Source: Paenibacillus sp. 32352
GTDB lineage: Bacteria > Bacillota > Bacilli > Paenibacillales > NBRC-103111
Length of the DNA: 64,000 bases
NCBI RefSeq assembly: GCF_002042965.1
Contig: NZ_MZNT01000011.1
Span: 124,001-188,000, forward strand
Reading direction: 5' to 3'
How positions within the stretch are numbered: position 1 is the stretch's first letter; the number at the start of each line of letters is the position of its first letter. A program made the translations under genes and the position numbers. Below are positions 52,601-61,066 of this stretch, in pieces. The notes beneath the pieces are model-generated. The model did no database searches and was not told the origin of the DNA. It saw only the letters and a program-made list of their open reading frames with translations.

Positions 52601-53050
52601 ATGGGCAAAGTTCAAACTTTAGTCTCGACAGATATTAGTCGTTGGACTAAGGAGATTGAGCAGATCCAACGTAAGGCGAATAGCATCGGCATAACAAATC
52701 TGGAGCGAGTTGTTTTGCAAAGAAAGGTTTCGTCGTACCTCGAAATTATCGGGTTCTTCTTTGTTCTTATGAGTAATGCATCACCAAGACAACATAAGCT
52801 GCTGAAAATATGTCTAGAAGGTCGCAGATGCACTGAAAAGGATCTAGCTGGGACAGGGATTGAAAGTGTAAGGAATTTATATGCAGCTAGTGTTGCTGTT
52901 GTATCTAAACTTTCGAAGACAGTTTTAAACCGAGAAATGGTTGATTACCTTCTTGAGGCTAACAGCATTGAGGAGATCGAGGAGATTGAAAACTGGTTCA
53001 CTGAGAATGTTAGAGAAAACGATAAGCTACTTCTCGACTTGATTACTTAA
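52601..53050 (+). CDS. helical HTH-like paralogue 1 (52.6-54.4 kb family)
   Basis: A 149-aa protein, shortest of three neighbouring related genes. Its middle (CLEGRRCTEKDLAGTGIESV, RNLYAASVAVVSKLSKTVL) corresponds to an HTH-like segment in the next two genes, followed by an acidic helix (ANSIEEIEEIENWFTENVRE). It starts after GGAAGG and is 15 bp from the next gene. Function unknown. Confidence 0.7.
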   Translation: MGKVQTLVSTDISRWTKEIEQIQRKANSIGITNLERVVLQRKVSSYLEIIGFFFVLMSNASPRQHKLLKICLEGRRCTEKDLAGTGIESVRNLYAASVAVVSKLSKTVLNREMVDYLLEANSIEEIEEIENWFTENVRENDKLLLDLIT

Positions 53051-53065
53051 GGGAGGGGTAAAGAT

Positions 53066-53833
53066 ATGCCTAAAAAGAATCGCCAAAGTGTATTCCGCGA
53101 GCTGGAGTCCCAACGAGAAATCACAATTCAATTTCTAAACGACAACGTTTTTGCAAGTGATCATAGGCTCCATAGGGCAAAGTACAATGGCATAATGGAG
53201 CTTCATGATTTTGTCTATTCATACTCTTGGGTTAAAAGTGAGGAAACAAAGGAACGTTTGAAGTACTACTTTGAAAGAGCAGATCTTAATGCAATAAAGA
53301 CAGCAGACCACTTCACGATTCCAGTAGAGAAAGTGTGGAGCTCAATAAAGTACTATTCCGATATACTTTACGATATTGTTGGCGCATCGCTGAAGGCAAT
53401 TGTCCAGTCCGAAAACATCGAGGGGGTTGAGGATGCTTTACTGAAATTTCGCCGTTTAGCACAGAAGAAGGTTAATCTTGAGGACTATTTCCTAGCACCC
53501 TCGCTGTTCCCAGAGCCGAAGTTTGACTACGGTATTAAGCTTGAGGATTGCTCCGAAGAATTGAAGTTTCTGAGGACGCTTACTGAATCTTGCGTCAAGG
53601 ATTATTTAGCAAACAATTTCGACACTCAAAGGATTTCGCATATTCTTGCTATTTTAACCGATAAGACAGGTGTAGCAAGGGAGTGGAACGGGTTAAAGAA
53701 ACTGTTCGAAGGTCAGTTTAGTCTCTCAGCCGAGGGTGACCCCCTAGATGTTGAACATCAAGTTGCTCAAATGCAGAGTTGGGTATCGAGACAAAATCTA
53801 TATGTCAGGTCTGGTGGAGATTTTACCGAGTAA
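53066..53833 (+). CDS. helical HTH-like paralogue 2
   Basis: A 255-aa protein. The segment YFERADLNAIKTADHFTIPV, EKVWSSIKYYSDILYDIVG, ASLKAIVQSENIEGVEDAL matches paralogue 3 in order and spacing. The C-terminal 100 residues are additional. Start follows GGGAGGGG. It resembles a DNA-binding regulator more than an enzyme, by inference only. Confidence 0.72.
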   Translation: MPKKNRQSVFRELESQREITIQFLNDNVFASDHRLHRAKYNGIMELHDFVYSYSWVKSEETKERLKYYFERADLNAIKTADHFTIPVEKVWSSIKYYSDILYDIVGASLKAIVQSENIEGVEDALLKFRRLAQKKVNLEDYFLAPSLFPEPKFDYGIKLEDCSEELKFLRTLTESCVKDYLANNFDTQRISHILAILTDKTGVAREWNGLKKLFEGQFSLSAEGDPLDVEHQVAQMQSWVSRQNLYVRSGGDFTE

Positions 53834-53871
53834 AACCGTTATCCCTACCACATTTAATGGAGGCGATTGCT

Positions 53872-54396
53872 ATGGCAAACACATTTGTTGTAATTAAACA
53901 GACAATTAGTTTACTCAATACCGAGAAGCGGTTCTGTCGAGAAGTAGCTAGGTCGGAGTTAATTCAGGAAAAAGCCGATGCACTTGAAGAGATCTTTGGT
54001 TTCGCTAGGGAGTATGTTGCTTCTGCCAATCACCAGTTATTCAGCACTGTTGGGGATCGACTCTATTATTATTTGACCGAAGGGGACCTGAACTACCAAA
54101 AAGTTGCTGATCGTTTTGGGGCTTCAGTCGAGGTGGTCGCGGGGAACGTACATTATGCATCGAGAAAAATTGAAAGTTTGGTTGGTGACCAGATCAATCG
54201 AATTAAATATGCCGGTGATATCGAAGCTGTTCGGGAGGCTTTAATGGAGTTCTATGATATTAGGAAGTCTGTGGTCAATCCACTCGACCTGCCTAATGTT
54301 TCAGAAGAACTGTTGAAGTCCCTAAGTAAAAGGAAAAAGTATAAGGCAGGAGGCGTTGAAGTTGCCAAGAATTTATCGCCAATCATCATTCCATGA
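53872..54396 (+). CDS. helical HTH-like paralogue 3
   Basis: A 174-aa protein. The core YLTEGDLNYQKVADRFGASV then EVVAGNVHYASRKIESLVG looks like a helix-turn-helix (KVADRFGASVEVV). It is followed by IKYAGDIEAVREALMEFYDI, shared with paralogue 2. I chose ATG at 53872 (GGAGG 8 nt upstream); the frame back to 53779 overlaps the upstream gene. It overlaps the next gene by 35 nt. Confidence 0.74.
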   Translation: MANTFVVIKQTISLLNTEKRFCREVARSELIQEKADALEEIFGFAREYVASANHQLFSTVGDRLYYYLTEGDLNYQKVADRFGASVEVVAGNVHYASRKIESLVGDQINRIKYAGDIEAVREALMEFYDIRKSVVNPLDLPNVSEELLKSLSKRKKYKAGGVEVAKNLSPIIIP

Positions 54397-55096
54397 GTAC
54401 CATCATCCAAATCCGAAGGACGGTCGAATCATCGAAATGGTATCATTGGAAACTCATGACCAGATCTTCGATATCGTCTATGCCCCATATACAGATAAGG
54501 GATTCTCCACATTCATTTATTCTGTAGTTAATAGTCGACTTAGTACTTATCATGATGAGTTATTTGCTTCATTTATTGAAGGTGTGCTAACTGCCTGTGC
54601 AGATTTAGATACTGGTATTACTGCTGAAACTAACGTAACATACCAAGAACTTGTAAAGTGCTTATGTTTCATTGCTATAAAGTCGCCATTTGTCACTGCT
54701 CAGGAATTCAAGTTCTTCCGTGGGCAGGATCTACTAGGAGGGGCGGGGGTATTTAGCTTAATTTCATCGTATGGTCTAATCGATAAAACGCTTAGGGACT
54801 GGCTTGGTAAACTAGCGCAATACCAATTAGAATCATTGAATCCTTGTTTGAGATTGATTGTTGCCATCACCCAACCTGACGGCAGCTGGCAGCTGGCTCA
54901 CGGTCGGATCAACGTGCATAAAGATACAAATAAAAATTATGCTAGCGTAAGGTTTGAAGTATTTAACCCAAAGGATTTAGTCGACTCGTTATTCAGCGGG
55001 AAAACCAAGAAGGATACGCCTCATTATTCATTTGATTCAATTATTCTTTTAGCTGGCGATATGAGTTTTTACAAGAACGATACCTTTATTTTGTAA
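54362..55096 (+). CDS. hypothetical protein coupled to the HTH-like trio
   Basis: A 244-aa protein without recognised domain. I prefer TTG at 54362 (AGGAGG 8 nt upstream, within the end of the previous gene); ATG at 54438 is the first ATG. The central part is hydrophobic-helical (LVKCLCFIAIKSPFVTAQEF) and the C-terminus beta-rich. Overlap with paralogue 3 suggests that they function together. Confidence 0.68.
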   Translation: MPRIYRQSSFHEYHHPNPKDGRIIEMVSLETHDQIFDIVYAPYTDKGFSTFIYSVVNSRLSTYHDELFASFIEGVLTACADLDTGITAETNVTYQELVKCLCFIAIKSPFVTAQEFKFFRGQDLLGGAGVFSLISSYGLIDKTLRDWLGKLAQYQLESLNPCLRLIVAITQPDGSWQLAHGRINVHKDTNKNYASVRFEVFNPKDLVDSLFSGKTKKDTPHYSFDSIILLAGDMSFYKNDTFIL

Positions 55097-55139
55097 GTTT
55101 TTCCGGACTTCGAAATTATCCTGTAGAGGAGAGGTTGTT

Positions 55140-55364
55140 ATGACTGAATTAAAAAATAGCCAAGAGTTTTGTCCTTACTGCGGTGCAAATCTTCAAGGAG
55201 CCCCCATTCCCTTGGAGAGCCAGAAGAACTATGGTGCAACTCATTTCTCGAGGAAAATTGCTTATTATGATGAAGTGTTGGATCGGACAACGGCGTTTAT
55301 CTGCCCCGACTGCGGTGGTCAGTGGAGTCGGGACGTTGACTTAAAACGCGGCACTCCGCAGTAA
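55140..55364 (+). CDS. small zinc-ribbon protein
   Basis: A 74-aa protein with two Cys pairs, FCPYCGANL and FICPDCGGQW, the layout of a zinc ribbon. GGAGAGG precedes the start. Function unknown; such small ribbons often bind nucleic acid or act as structural partners. The 55365-55741 stretch after it holds a terminator and one TTCAAGAGTAT motif. Confidence 0.74.
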   Translation: MTELKNSQEFCPYCGANLQGAPIPLESQKNYGATHFSRKIAYYDEVLDRTTAFICPDCGGQWSRDVDLKRGTPQ

Positions 55365-55550
55365 AGATTCACAGTTATTCTTTTGGTCATGATAATTGAT
55401 TGGTTGTTTACACAGGTAACTTGGAATTTTTGGAGTTCCGGTAGGCGAGCTGGACTTACCGCTCATGACGTTTATAGTGCTATTCAAATCTGACTTGGTA
55501 GTTTCCTTATTGAGATCGTTCCGATGTAGTACGAATTTAGTTAAAGGCTG

Positions 55551-55590
55551 AGCGCAGGTGTTCCCTTAGGGTATCTGCGCTTTTTCTTTT
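55551..55590 (+). terminator. terminator after the zinc-ribbon gene
   Basis: AGCGCAG pairs with CTGCGCT around a 17-nt partly paired loop, then TTTTCTTTT. Confidence 0.78.
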
Positions 55591-55741
55591 GGCGATTTTT
55601 TAACAATTTCAAGAGTATGCCAGTAATCAAAATTATTATTCAATAAGGCGGTTTCATGTAATGGGCTTTCATAGGAGTGGGAAGGTAAAGCTCTTTAGAT
55701 GTTATAGAGACCGTAAACTACCTCGAGAGGATGATGCTTTA

Positions 55742-56557
55742 ATGATTAAGGGGAAATTGGAAGCTTTCTCGAAAGTATTTATTCTGTCTGCAACTGTCGC
55801 CATGATCCTTGCCGCGGCACCAGCAACTATGGCAGCTCCTGCTTCACCTAGCGGTTCGGGAACAACATCCGATCCCTACGTTCTTGTTAGCAAGGAAAAT
55901 CTAGAGTGGTTCTCAAATAAAGTGAATGGTGGAGCTGTTACCGCAAATGCCAAGCTTGGATCCGATATTGATGCAAGAGGATTGAGTATGGACCCTATTG
56001 GCACATCTGACCACCCATTCACTGGGGTATTCGACGGACAGGAGCATCTTATTAAAAATTTGAAGATCGTTAAGCCCAACAGCAATAACGTAGGCTTATT
56101 TGGGTTTACCGAGTACGGTTCAGTTATTAAGAACCTCGGTCTCGAAAATGAGAGTGTGTTGGGTGCTTCATTCACTGGAGGCTTGGTCGGACGTAGTTAC
56201 AGCATTATTGAAAATTGTTACACAACCGGTTCAGTATCGTCCAGCTACAATGGATTCAATGTAGGTGGACTTGTAGGTAATAATCACGGGATAATTAAGT
56301 ATTCTTACTCAGGTGCTGATGTTAGTGCATCATTTATTCGAGCAGGTGGTTTAGTTGGTCAGAACGGTGGAACACCAACTAAAGAAGCTGAAATTATTGA
56401 TTCCTCTGCAACTGGTTCAGTTGCAGCAAGGGGGATGGTGGGCGGCTTGGTTGGTGAGAACTGCTCGTTCGGATCAGTAACAAATTCTACTGCTTCAGGA
56501 GGGGTATCTGGTCGAGATTTCACCGGAGATGTAGTAGGTCGAAACGTACCTTGGTAA
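55742..56557 (+). CDS. secreted GLUG-repeat protein
   Basis: A 271-aa exported protein with a signal peptide (VFILSATVAMILAAAPATMA). Residues about 100-260 consist of repeats ending in GGLVGxN or similar (VGLFGFTEYG, TGGLVGRSYS, VGGLVGNNHG, AGGLVGQNGG, VGGLVGENCS), the GLUG motif associated with beta-helical surface or adhesin proteins. I chose ATG at 55742 because it puts the signal peptide near the N-terminus and AGAGGAT lies upstream; the frame is open to 55661. No wall-sorting signal is seen, and the protein stops shortly after the repeats (VVGRNVPW), so it may be shortened. Confidence 0.78.
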   Translation: MIKGKLEAFSKVFILSATVAMILAAAPATMAAPASPSGSGTTSDPYVLVSKENLEWFSNKVNGGAVTANAKLGSDIDARGLSMDPIGTSDHPFTGVFDGQEHLIKNLKIVKPNSNNVGLFGFTEYGSVIKNLGLENESVLGASFTGGLVGRSYSIIENCYTTGSVSSSYNGFNVGGLVGNNHGIIKYSYSGADVSASFIRAGGLVGQNGGTPTKEAEIIDSSATGSVAARGMVGGLVGENCSFGSVTNSTASGGVSGRDFTGDVVGRNVPW

Positions 56558-56680
56558 GGGTAGCGATCGTACCTGTGTATATCAATTATAGCTAAAGTTT
56601 AAGAGATAATTCGGCAAAATAATCACTACTAAGTAACCAGAATTTCTTCTCATTGGCTACTACCGAACTCTCCCTTCTTG

Positions 56681-56713
56681 CCCACGTTGCGATCTGCAGC
56701 GTGGGACTTTTTA
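56681..56713 (+). terminator. terminator after the GLUG gene
   Basis: CCCACGTTGC pairs with GCAGCGTGGG (one mismatch), loop GATCT, then ACTTTTTATTT. The rest of 56558-56923 shows no gene. Confidence 0.82.
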
Positions 56714-56923
56714 TTTGAAGTTGTTATTTTTCATTCATTGAGAATAAAGAACTTTAGGAGTTTTTTGAAGAGCTTATTTATAGTCAATAGAACCCAAAAT
56801 CTATGAATTAGATTGTCGATTGCAGATTTCCTTAATTGTTGTGGAGTGTGACTTATCTTATGAGTGGGTTCTAGAAAGGAATTTTTGGTCCTATATGCAC
56901 ACAAAATTGGAGGTATTGAGCTT

Positions 56924-57226
56924 ATGGCTAAATTGATGACTAAAGCGATAGTAGGAGTAATGTACAGTCGCAAAACATGGACAATTTATAAGGCGGGTGT
57001 TTGGTTCCTCGAAATGTTAGCATTCACAGTCGCTCTTATGGGTGTTACTGTAGCTTCCTTGCTACTGATCTTTAACACAGGGGGGCAAGTAAACTTCGAG
57101 GTCTCCGAAACCATGCGCAATACAGTTGTGGTTTCATGTATGTTCCTTGCAGGTATATTTGCTTATTTCAGAATTATGAAATTTAAACCGGAAGAGAAGG
57201 TAAGGAAGGCTCTAGAAATTAAATAG
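56924..57226 (+). CDS. small membrane protein with two helices
   Basis: A 100-aa protein: a short basic N-terminus, TM1 (MLAFTVALMGVTVASLLLIF), a short outside loop and TM2 (VVVSCMFLAGIFAYFRIM), then a basic tail. ATG at 56924 has GGAGGT 9 nt upstream; the frame extends to 56864. It lies 22 bp before another membrane-protein gene. A role in a secretion or transfer apparatus is possible but not shown. Confidence 0.74.
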   Translation: MAKLMTKAIVGVMYSRKTWTIYKAGVWFLEMLAFTVALMGVTVASLLLIFNTGGQVNFEVSETMRNTVVVSCMFLAGIFAYFRIMKFKPEEKVRKALEIK

Positions 57227-57248
57227 ATTTTAGGGGAGTGGCTATACA

Positions 57249-58094
57249 ATGAAGAAGGGGTCATTTCTTTTTTTACTATTAATTGTGTTCTCTCTATTTA
57301 CTGGAGCAGTAGGGGCATTTGCAGCAAACGATGGTAGTTCAGATATAAAGAGTATTCAAATACCGATTGGTGATAAGAAGCATATGAGTGAAGTTTGGTC
57401 AAAGATGGGGACAGATGGTGAGTACTTAAAGTTGCAATTTAAAGCAAACTCAGGTGTTGAATCATCTGATACCCGACTACTGGTGTATGATGACAGCAGC
57501 GGTGCTATCAAATTCAATAGCACTAATTTTAATGCTGCAACAGAAAAATCCCGTAAAAATGCATTAGGTATATTCATTGAAGAATTGCAGAAATCGCCTG
57601 TATCGACACAAACCCAACAAAACATCATCGACACTATGTCATCTTATAACAGTGATGTCTCAGTTTTGTTGATACCGTTGGTAATGGATAGTACGAAAGC
57701 GGATGTATTCACGGCTATGAAATGGTTAAACCCAATCTTGCCAGTTGTTCGCGTTATTTTCGGTATCGGTGCTGTTTTTCTTTCAATTTTTCTTATTGGT
57801 TCAACTATTCTAGACCTTGCTTTCATAGGACTCCCCTTTGCCCGAGAATGGATGGATGCTCGTTCAGAAAGCAATGGAAAGCCGCGATTCGTTACAAATG
57901 ACGCATTATCAGTTGTAAAAGAGACAGAAGCTTCTCTTGATTCATCTGGAGGATATAAAAATGCTTATGTGATTTACTTACGAAGAAGAGCCCTAACGTA
58001 CATCGTACTTGCTATCTGTCTGCTCTACTTGGTTGTCGGCGAACTTGGTGGTCTTATCGCATGGATTTTGAAACTTGGTAGTGGAGTTGTTTAA
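57249..58094 (+). CDS. membrane protein with signal peptide and extracytoplasmic domain
   Basis: A 281-aa protein: signal peptide (FLFLLLIVFSLFTGAVGAFA), an outside domain of about 120 aa, and three or so hydrophobic segments (ILPVVRVIFGIGAVFLSIFL, IGSTILDLAFIGLPF, YIVLAICLLYLVVGELGGLI) separated by a charged cytoplasmic loop (REWMDARSESNGKPRFV). The late membrane pair is reminiscent of VirB2/TrbC-like or TrbL-like conjugation proteins, but I cannot establish homology. Its partner is the 100-aa membrane protein just upstream. Confidence 0.74.
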   Translation: MKKGSFLFLLLIVFSLFTGAVGAFAANDGSSDIKSIQIPIGDKKHMSEVWSKMGTDGEYLKLQFKANSGVESSDTRLLVYDDSSGAIKFNSTNFNAATEKSRKNALGIFIEELQKSPVSTQTQQNIIDTMSSYNSDVSVLLIPLVMDSTKADVFTAMKWLNPILPVVRVIFGIGAVFLSIFLIGSTILDLAFIGLPFAREWMDARSESNGKPRFVTNDALSVVKETEASLDSSGGYKNAYVIYLRRRALTYIVLAICLLYLVVGELGGLIAWILKLGSGVV

Positions 58095-58107
58095 GTTGTA
58101 AAGGTAG

Positions 58108-58138
58108 CCCCTTCTTTGGAAGGGGTTTTCTTTTTGTC
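58108..58138 (+). terminator. terminator after the membrane pair
   Basis: GCCCCTTC and GAAGGGGT flank a TTTG loop, then TTTCTTTTTG. Confidence 0.88.
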
Positions 58139-58280
58139 CTGGAGTGTAGCTGATTTCTCGAACTATAGTTTCCATTGATTTGTATATCGTGACCTTGATC
58201 CTGCAAGACAGGATTTTCTTGCCCTTAATCGTCATTTGGGGTATATTGGAATCAAGTTAATAATTCGGAATGCGGAAGCA

Positions 58281-58322
58281 CCGCAGACATTGCCTTTATC
58301 GGGCGAAGTCTGCGGTTTTTTG
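58281..58322 (+). terminator. hairpin upstream of the Cys-rich gene
   Basis: CCGCAGAC pairs with GTCTGCGG across 19 nt, followed by TTTTTTG. It lies only 30 bp before the next start codon, so it may be a second terminator or an attenuator-like leader. Confidence 0.72.
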
Positions 58323-58351
58323 CGTTCAATAACAATTTGGAGGCGTTGTAG

Positions 58352-58621
58352 ATGAGTTGTGTATTTTGCCAGAAGGAAGCTGAAATGCTGTTCAATCATT
58401 TAATCCACGACATGGGTTCCCTTTGCATGGATGATTACATGAAGCTCCACGGTTGCTGTGGGGTGTGCTCGAAGAGCTTCATGCCGCCTGAGGTTCTTCC
58501 AGACACAGATTTCCATGTAGAAGCCACATTCATCAGTACGGGCGACAAGAACATCATGGTATGCGACCAATGCTATGGTGCGATCAAGATGGAGTTCTCC
58601 GTTATGTTCGAGGAGGGGTAA
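58352..58621 (+). CDS. small Cys-rich, probably zinc-binding protein
   Basis: An 89-aa protein with CVFCQ at the start, a further Cys (GSLCMDD), CCGVC and a C-terminal VCDQCYG. That makes two likely zinc knots separated by a His-containing helix (NHLIHDM). No catalytic motif. GGAGGCG is upstream. The family is not recognised. Confidence 0.73.
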   Translation: MSCVFCQKEAEMLFNHLIHDMGSLCMDDYMKLHGCCGVCSKSFMPPEVLPDTDFHVEATFISTGDKNIMVCDQCYGAIKMEFSVMFEEG

Positions 58622-58720
58622 ATGCGAATCAGCATTTGACTTTCTTTCTCTTAGACTGTTCAATTACAGATAACAGCTAAAGTCGAGCGGAAACCAATGA
58701 TGTATCGAGGAGGCAGGAAG

Positions 58721-59128
58721 TTGTTTATCATTGAAGCTCACAACGGTAGCCGAACTTGGATATCAGGTATCCTTCGAGATGAGGAAGCGGCGAAGGATTA
58801 TTTCAATTCAATCCCCGAAGATTTGAGGAAATTCCAGAGTATCATTTCGGTAAGTAAACTATCTTATCCGTTCTACATTGTTGAGGAGCGGAAATCCTTC
58901 AGATACGTGAACCGAGCCGATGTTGAAGGTCTTTTCGACAGAATCAGTAAATTGGACGATGAGGATCATGTTTACTTCAACCTCTACTTTATCACTCAGG
59001 ATTATCGTCACTCGGAGCCAGGAGTGGATTATATGGGGATCTTGAACCATATCCATATCGACAACCGATTCCTTAAGAATTATCAACGATACGGGATAGA
59101 CTTATTGGTAAGGAACAGAATGGCGTAA
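58721..59128 (+). CDS. hypothetical protein
   Basis: A 135-aa alpha/beta protein of unknown function (LFIIEAHNGSRTWISGIL; YFNLYFITQDYRHSEPG). I favour TTG at 58721 because GAGGAGG lies 7 nt upstream. An ATG at 58697 (143 aa) has no ribosome site. Confidence 0.66.
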   Translation: MFIIEAHNGSRTWISGILRDEEAAKDYFNSIPEDLRKFQSIISVSKLSYPFYIVEERKSFRYVNRADVEGLFDRISKLDDEDHVYFNLYFITQDYRHSEPGVDYMGILNHIHIDNRFLKNYQRYGIDLLVRNRMA

Positions 59129-59244
59129 GCTCCTCTCCTCACCCGCTCGAATAAGGGGTAGGCGAATTTCAAGATCCAACGGGGACCTAAATACATACTA
59201 CGTGGAGCTGATATCTTGGAACGTATCAGCTCTCCCTTCATATA

Positions 59245-59284
59245 GCCCCATGTGCGCCACATCCCCGCGCATGGGGCATTTTGT
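59245..59284 (+). terminator. terminator after the 135-aa gene
   Basis: GCCCCATGTGCG pairs with CGCGCATGGGGC (one mismatch), then ATTTTGTTTG. Confidence 0.8.
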
Positions 59285-59366
59285 TTGAATCACCCGTCCA
59301 CCCAAGCAGAGATTGAATGCTTGATCGGTAGTCTATCCTATTCTGTTGTAGATTTCTGTCGACTTG

Positions 59367-60110
59367 ATGGAAGGTATTGGGAGGCAACCTGTTGAATTAA
59401 GGAGTACAGATACGGCTTCGGGCTATAAGGGGGTTCCTGCTTTGAATGATGAAGATCAGCGGGTTAACGAGGAGAAGTTAAAGATAATGGATGTCCTGAA
59501 AGGTCTATTTGGCGAGAGCGATTCGCTCGATGATCTGAAGCGAATGCGTAATTATAAGCCGATCCCTTTGAAGCGGAAAGGTGATATCGAATACGAGGTT
59601 AAGTATCAATCGTCTCAGATTGAGGGTGAAGGTCATCGTGTCCTCAATGTCGTGACCAACAAGTATAACGAACAAGTCATCGTATATCGATTGTATTACG
59701 ATGACGATCAAGACGATATCAATATCAATTTGCGTATTCGGATCATTACAGATAAAGGCGTAAAGCTGGCTGACCCCAATATCTACTTGCACGTATTTCA
59801 AGAGGAACAGCGTATTGAGATAGCAGACATTCGTATTGAGGGAGCTCACGTTAATCGCGGCTACGGCTCCATTGTCATGAGCGAGATCTTAAAGATCGCT
59901 CGCCAGTTAGGTATCAGGTTCATCGACGGTTGGATTTCCGGTGTCGATTGGGGTCACATTGAACGGTCGGCTCACTTCTATCGGAAGTTCGGATTCGATG
60001 TCGAGCTGAATGAGGGGTCTGGAAAGATCCTTTGGTTGAATGAGGAGCTTGGGGCTACTCGGGAAGAGTTTGAGCAGTTATCAAAAGCTGATACATTTGA
60101 AATCAGTTAG
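59367..60110 (+). CDS. GNAT-like N-acetyltransferase
   Basis: A 247-aa protein. The C-terminal 100 residues fit the GNAT fold: a beta strand (RIEIADIRIEG), the acetyl-CoA loop (AHVNRGYGSIVMSEILKIAR; family: Q/RxxGxG/A) and the FYRKFGFDVEL motif. The first 120 residues are unfamiliar. The start is uncertain: ATG at 59367 has a weak site; an internal ATG near 59487 has GAGGAG. The substrate is unknown. Confidence 0.72.
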   Translation: MEGIGRQPVELRSTDTASGYKGVPALNDEDQRVNEEKLKIMDVLKGLFGESDSLDDLKRMRNYKPIPLKRKGDIEYEVKYQSSQIEGEGHRVLNVVTNKYNEQVIVYRLYYDDDQDDININLRIRIITDKGVKLADPNIYLHVFQEEQRIEIADIRIEGAHVNRGYGSIVMSEILKIARQLGIRFIDGWISGVDWGHIERSAHFYRKFGFDVELNEGSGKILWLNEELGATREEFEQLSKADTFEIS

Positions 60111-60141
60111 ACAAGACTAAAGCTTAAATGAGGTGAAGATC

Positions 60142-60924
60142 ATGGAGATTAGAATTGAACAGGAAGAACTTCTTCAAAAATCTAAGGAGTTTAAACTCTT
60201 TTCCGGTCCATCTTTGACTAGAGTATTTAATAAGACAGGTGTAGCAGGTTATGAAATTGGTACACTTGGATCTGCAGGTTTACTGAAATATAAGGATAGA
60301 TTTTTTGTTGTTACGGCTAAACATGTTGTCACATTAGGTAATGAACTACTTCCTCTCTCTGATATCGTGATTCCTTACAAGTATCAAGGCGGAACAAATG
60401 CATTGACTTTATTGAAGCAAGCAGTTGATTTCGATGGAGATATAGCAATCTTTGAAGTTGCTCAAACGTCTGCAGTATTTATGGAACAGGAACAAAATAA
60501 ATGTTTCTTGGAAGATGGTTTGATTAATGAAGGCCCATTAGGTTACTTTGAAAACAAATCCAATGTTGTATTTCTGCATGGTATTTCTGGAGAAGGAACC
60601 GATGTCGATTATGGTGCATTCGTAGTTGATATGACAACGACACCTTATACGACTTTTATTGATCGAGTTGATGAAGCATCGCAGAGAATAGTATTAATGG
60701 CTGATGTGGATGGGACTAATGAATTTGGTCAGACAGGGCATCCACTGCCCGATTTTGGTGGGATGAGTGGTTCATTTGCTTATTCTTATCAAAGAGAAGA
60801 TACTGAAAATCCATTTCGATTGCTTGGTATATTATCCAATGGCAATAAAGAGGTAGGGTTCCTATGGGTCATACCTATAAGTGAAGTGGTTGAAATTTTG
60901 GAGAAGGAATTCTTCGGTAATTAA
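60142..60924 (+). CDS. trypsin-like serine protease, cytoplasmic
   Basis: A 260-aa protein with a chymotrypsin-fold triad: His in FFVVTAKHVV (about residue 60), Asp in FDGDIAIFEV (about 100) and Ser in GGMSGSFAYS (about 208). No signal peptide or transmembrane segment is visible, unlike HtrA/DegP. ATG at 60142 follows GAGGTG with 6 nt; a GTG at 60133 is in frame. It lies 31 bp after the GNAT gene. Cytoplasmic proteases of this type occur in phage-defence and toxin-like loci as effectors, a possibility here, but also as housekeeping regulators. Confidence 0.82.
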   Translation: MEIRIEQEELLQKSKEFKLFSGPSLTRVFNKTGVAGYEIGTLGSAGLLKYKDRFFVVTAKHVVTLGNELLPLSDIVIPYKYQGGTNALTLLKQAVDFDGDIAIFEVAQTSAVFMEQEQNKCFLEDGLINEGPLGYFENKSNVVFLHGISGEGTDVDYGAFVVDMTTTPYTTFIDRVDEASQRIVLMADVDGTNEFGQTGHPLPDFGGMSGSFAYSYQREDTENPFRLLGILSNGNKEVGFLWVIPISEVVEILEKEFFGN

Positions 60925-60975
60925 TGGGGTCGAGTAGAGTGCTGCTCGGCTCTTTACATTTTAAGTGGGGTTAAG

Positions 60976-61003
60976 CTCCTGTAGGTCTATCACCCTACAG
61001 GAG
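60976..61003 (+). other. hairpin in the leader of the YkgJ-type gene
   Basis: CTCCTGTAGG pairs perfectly with CCTACAGGAG around an 8-nt loop. No T run follows; an RNA-level leader structure is possible. Confidence 0.5.
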
Positions 61004-61066
61004 AAGGGATTTAGTCATATTTTGGCGAATATTTACAGGCGGAATTATACATGTTGGAGGTAGTTT

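Noticed and set aside
56924..58094. conjugation (VirB2/TrbL-like) gene pair
   Set aside because: Only general membrane topology supports it; no relaxase, coupling protein or VirB4-like ATPase is seen in the window.
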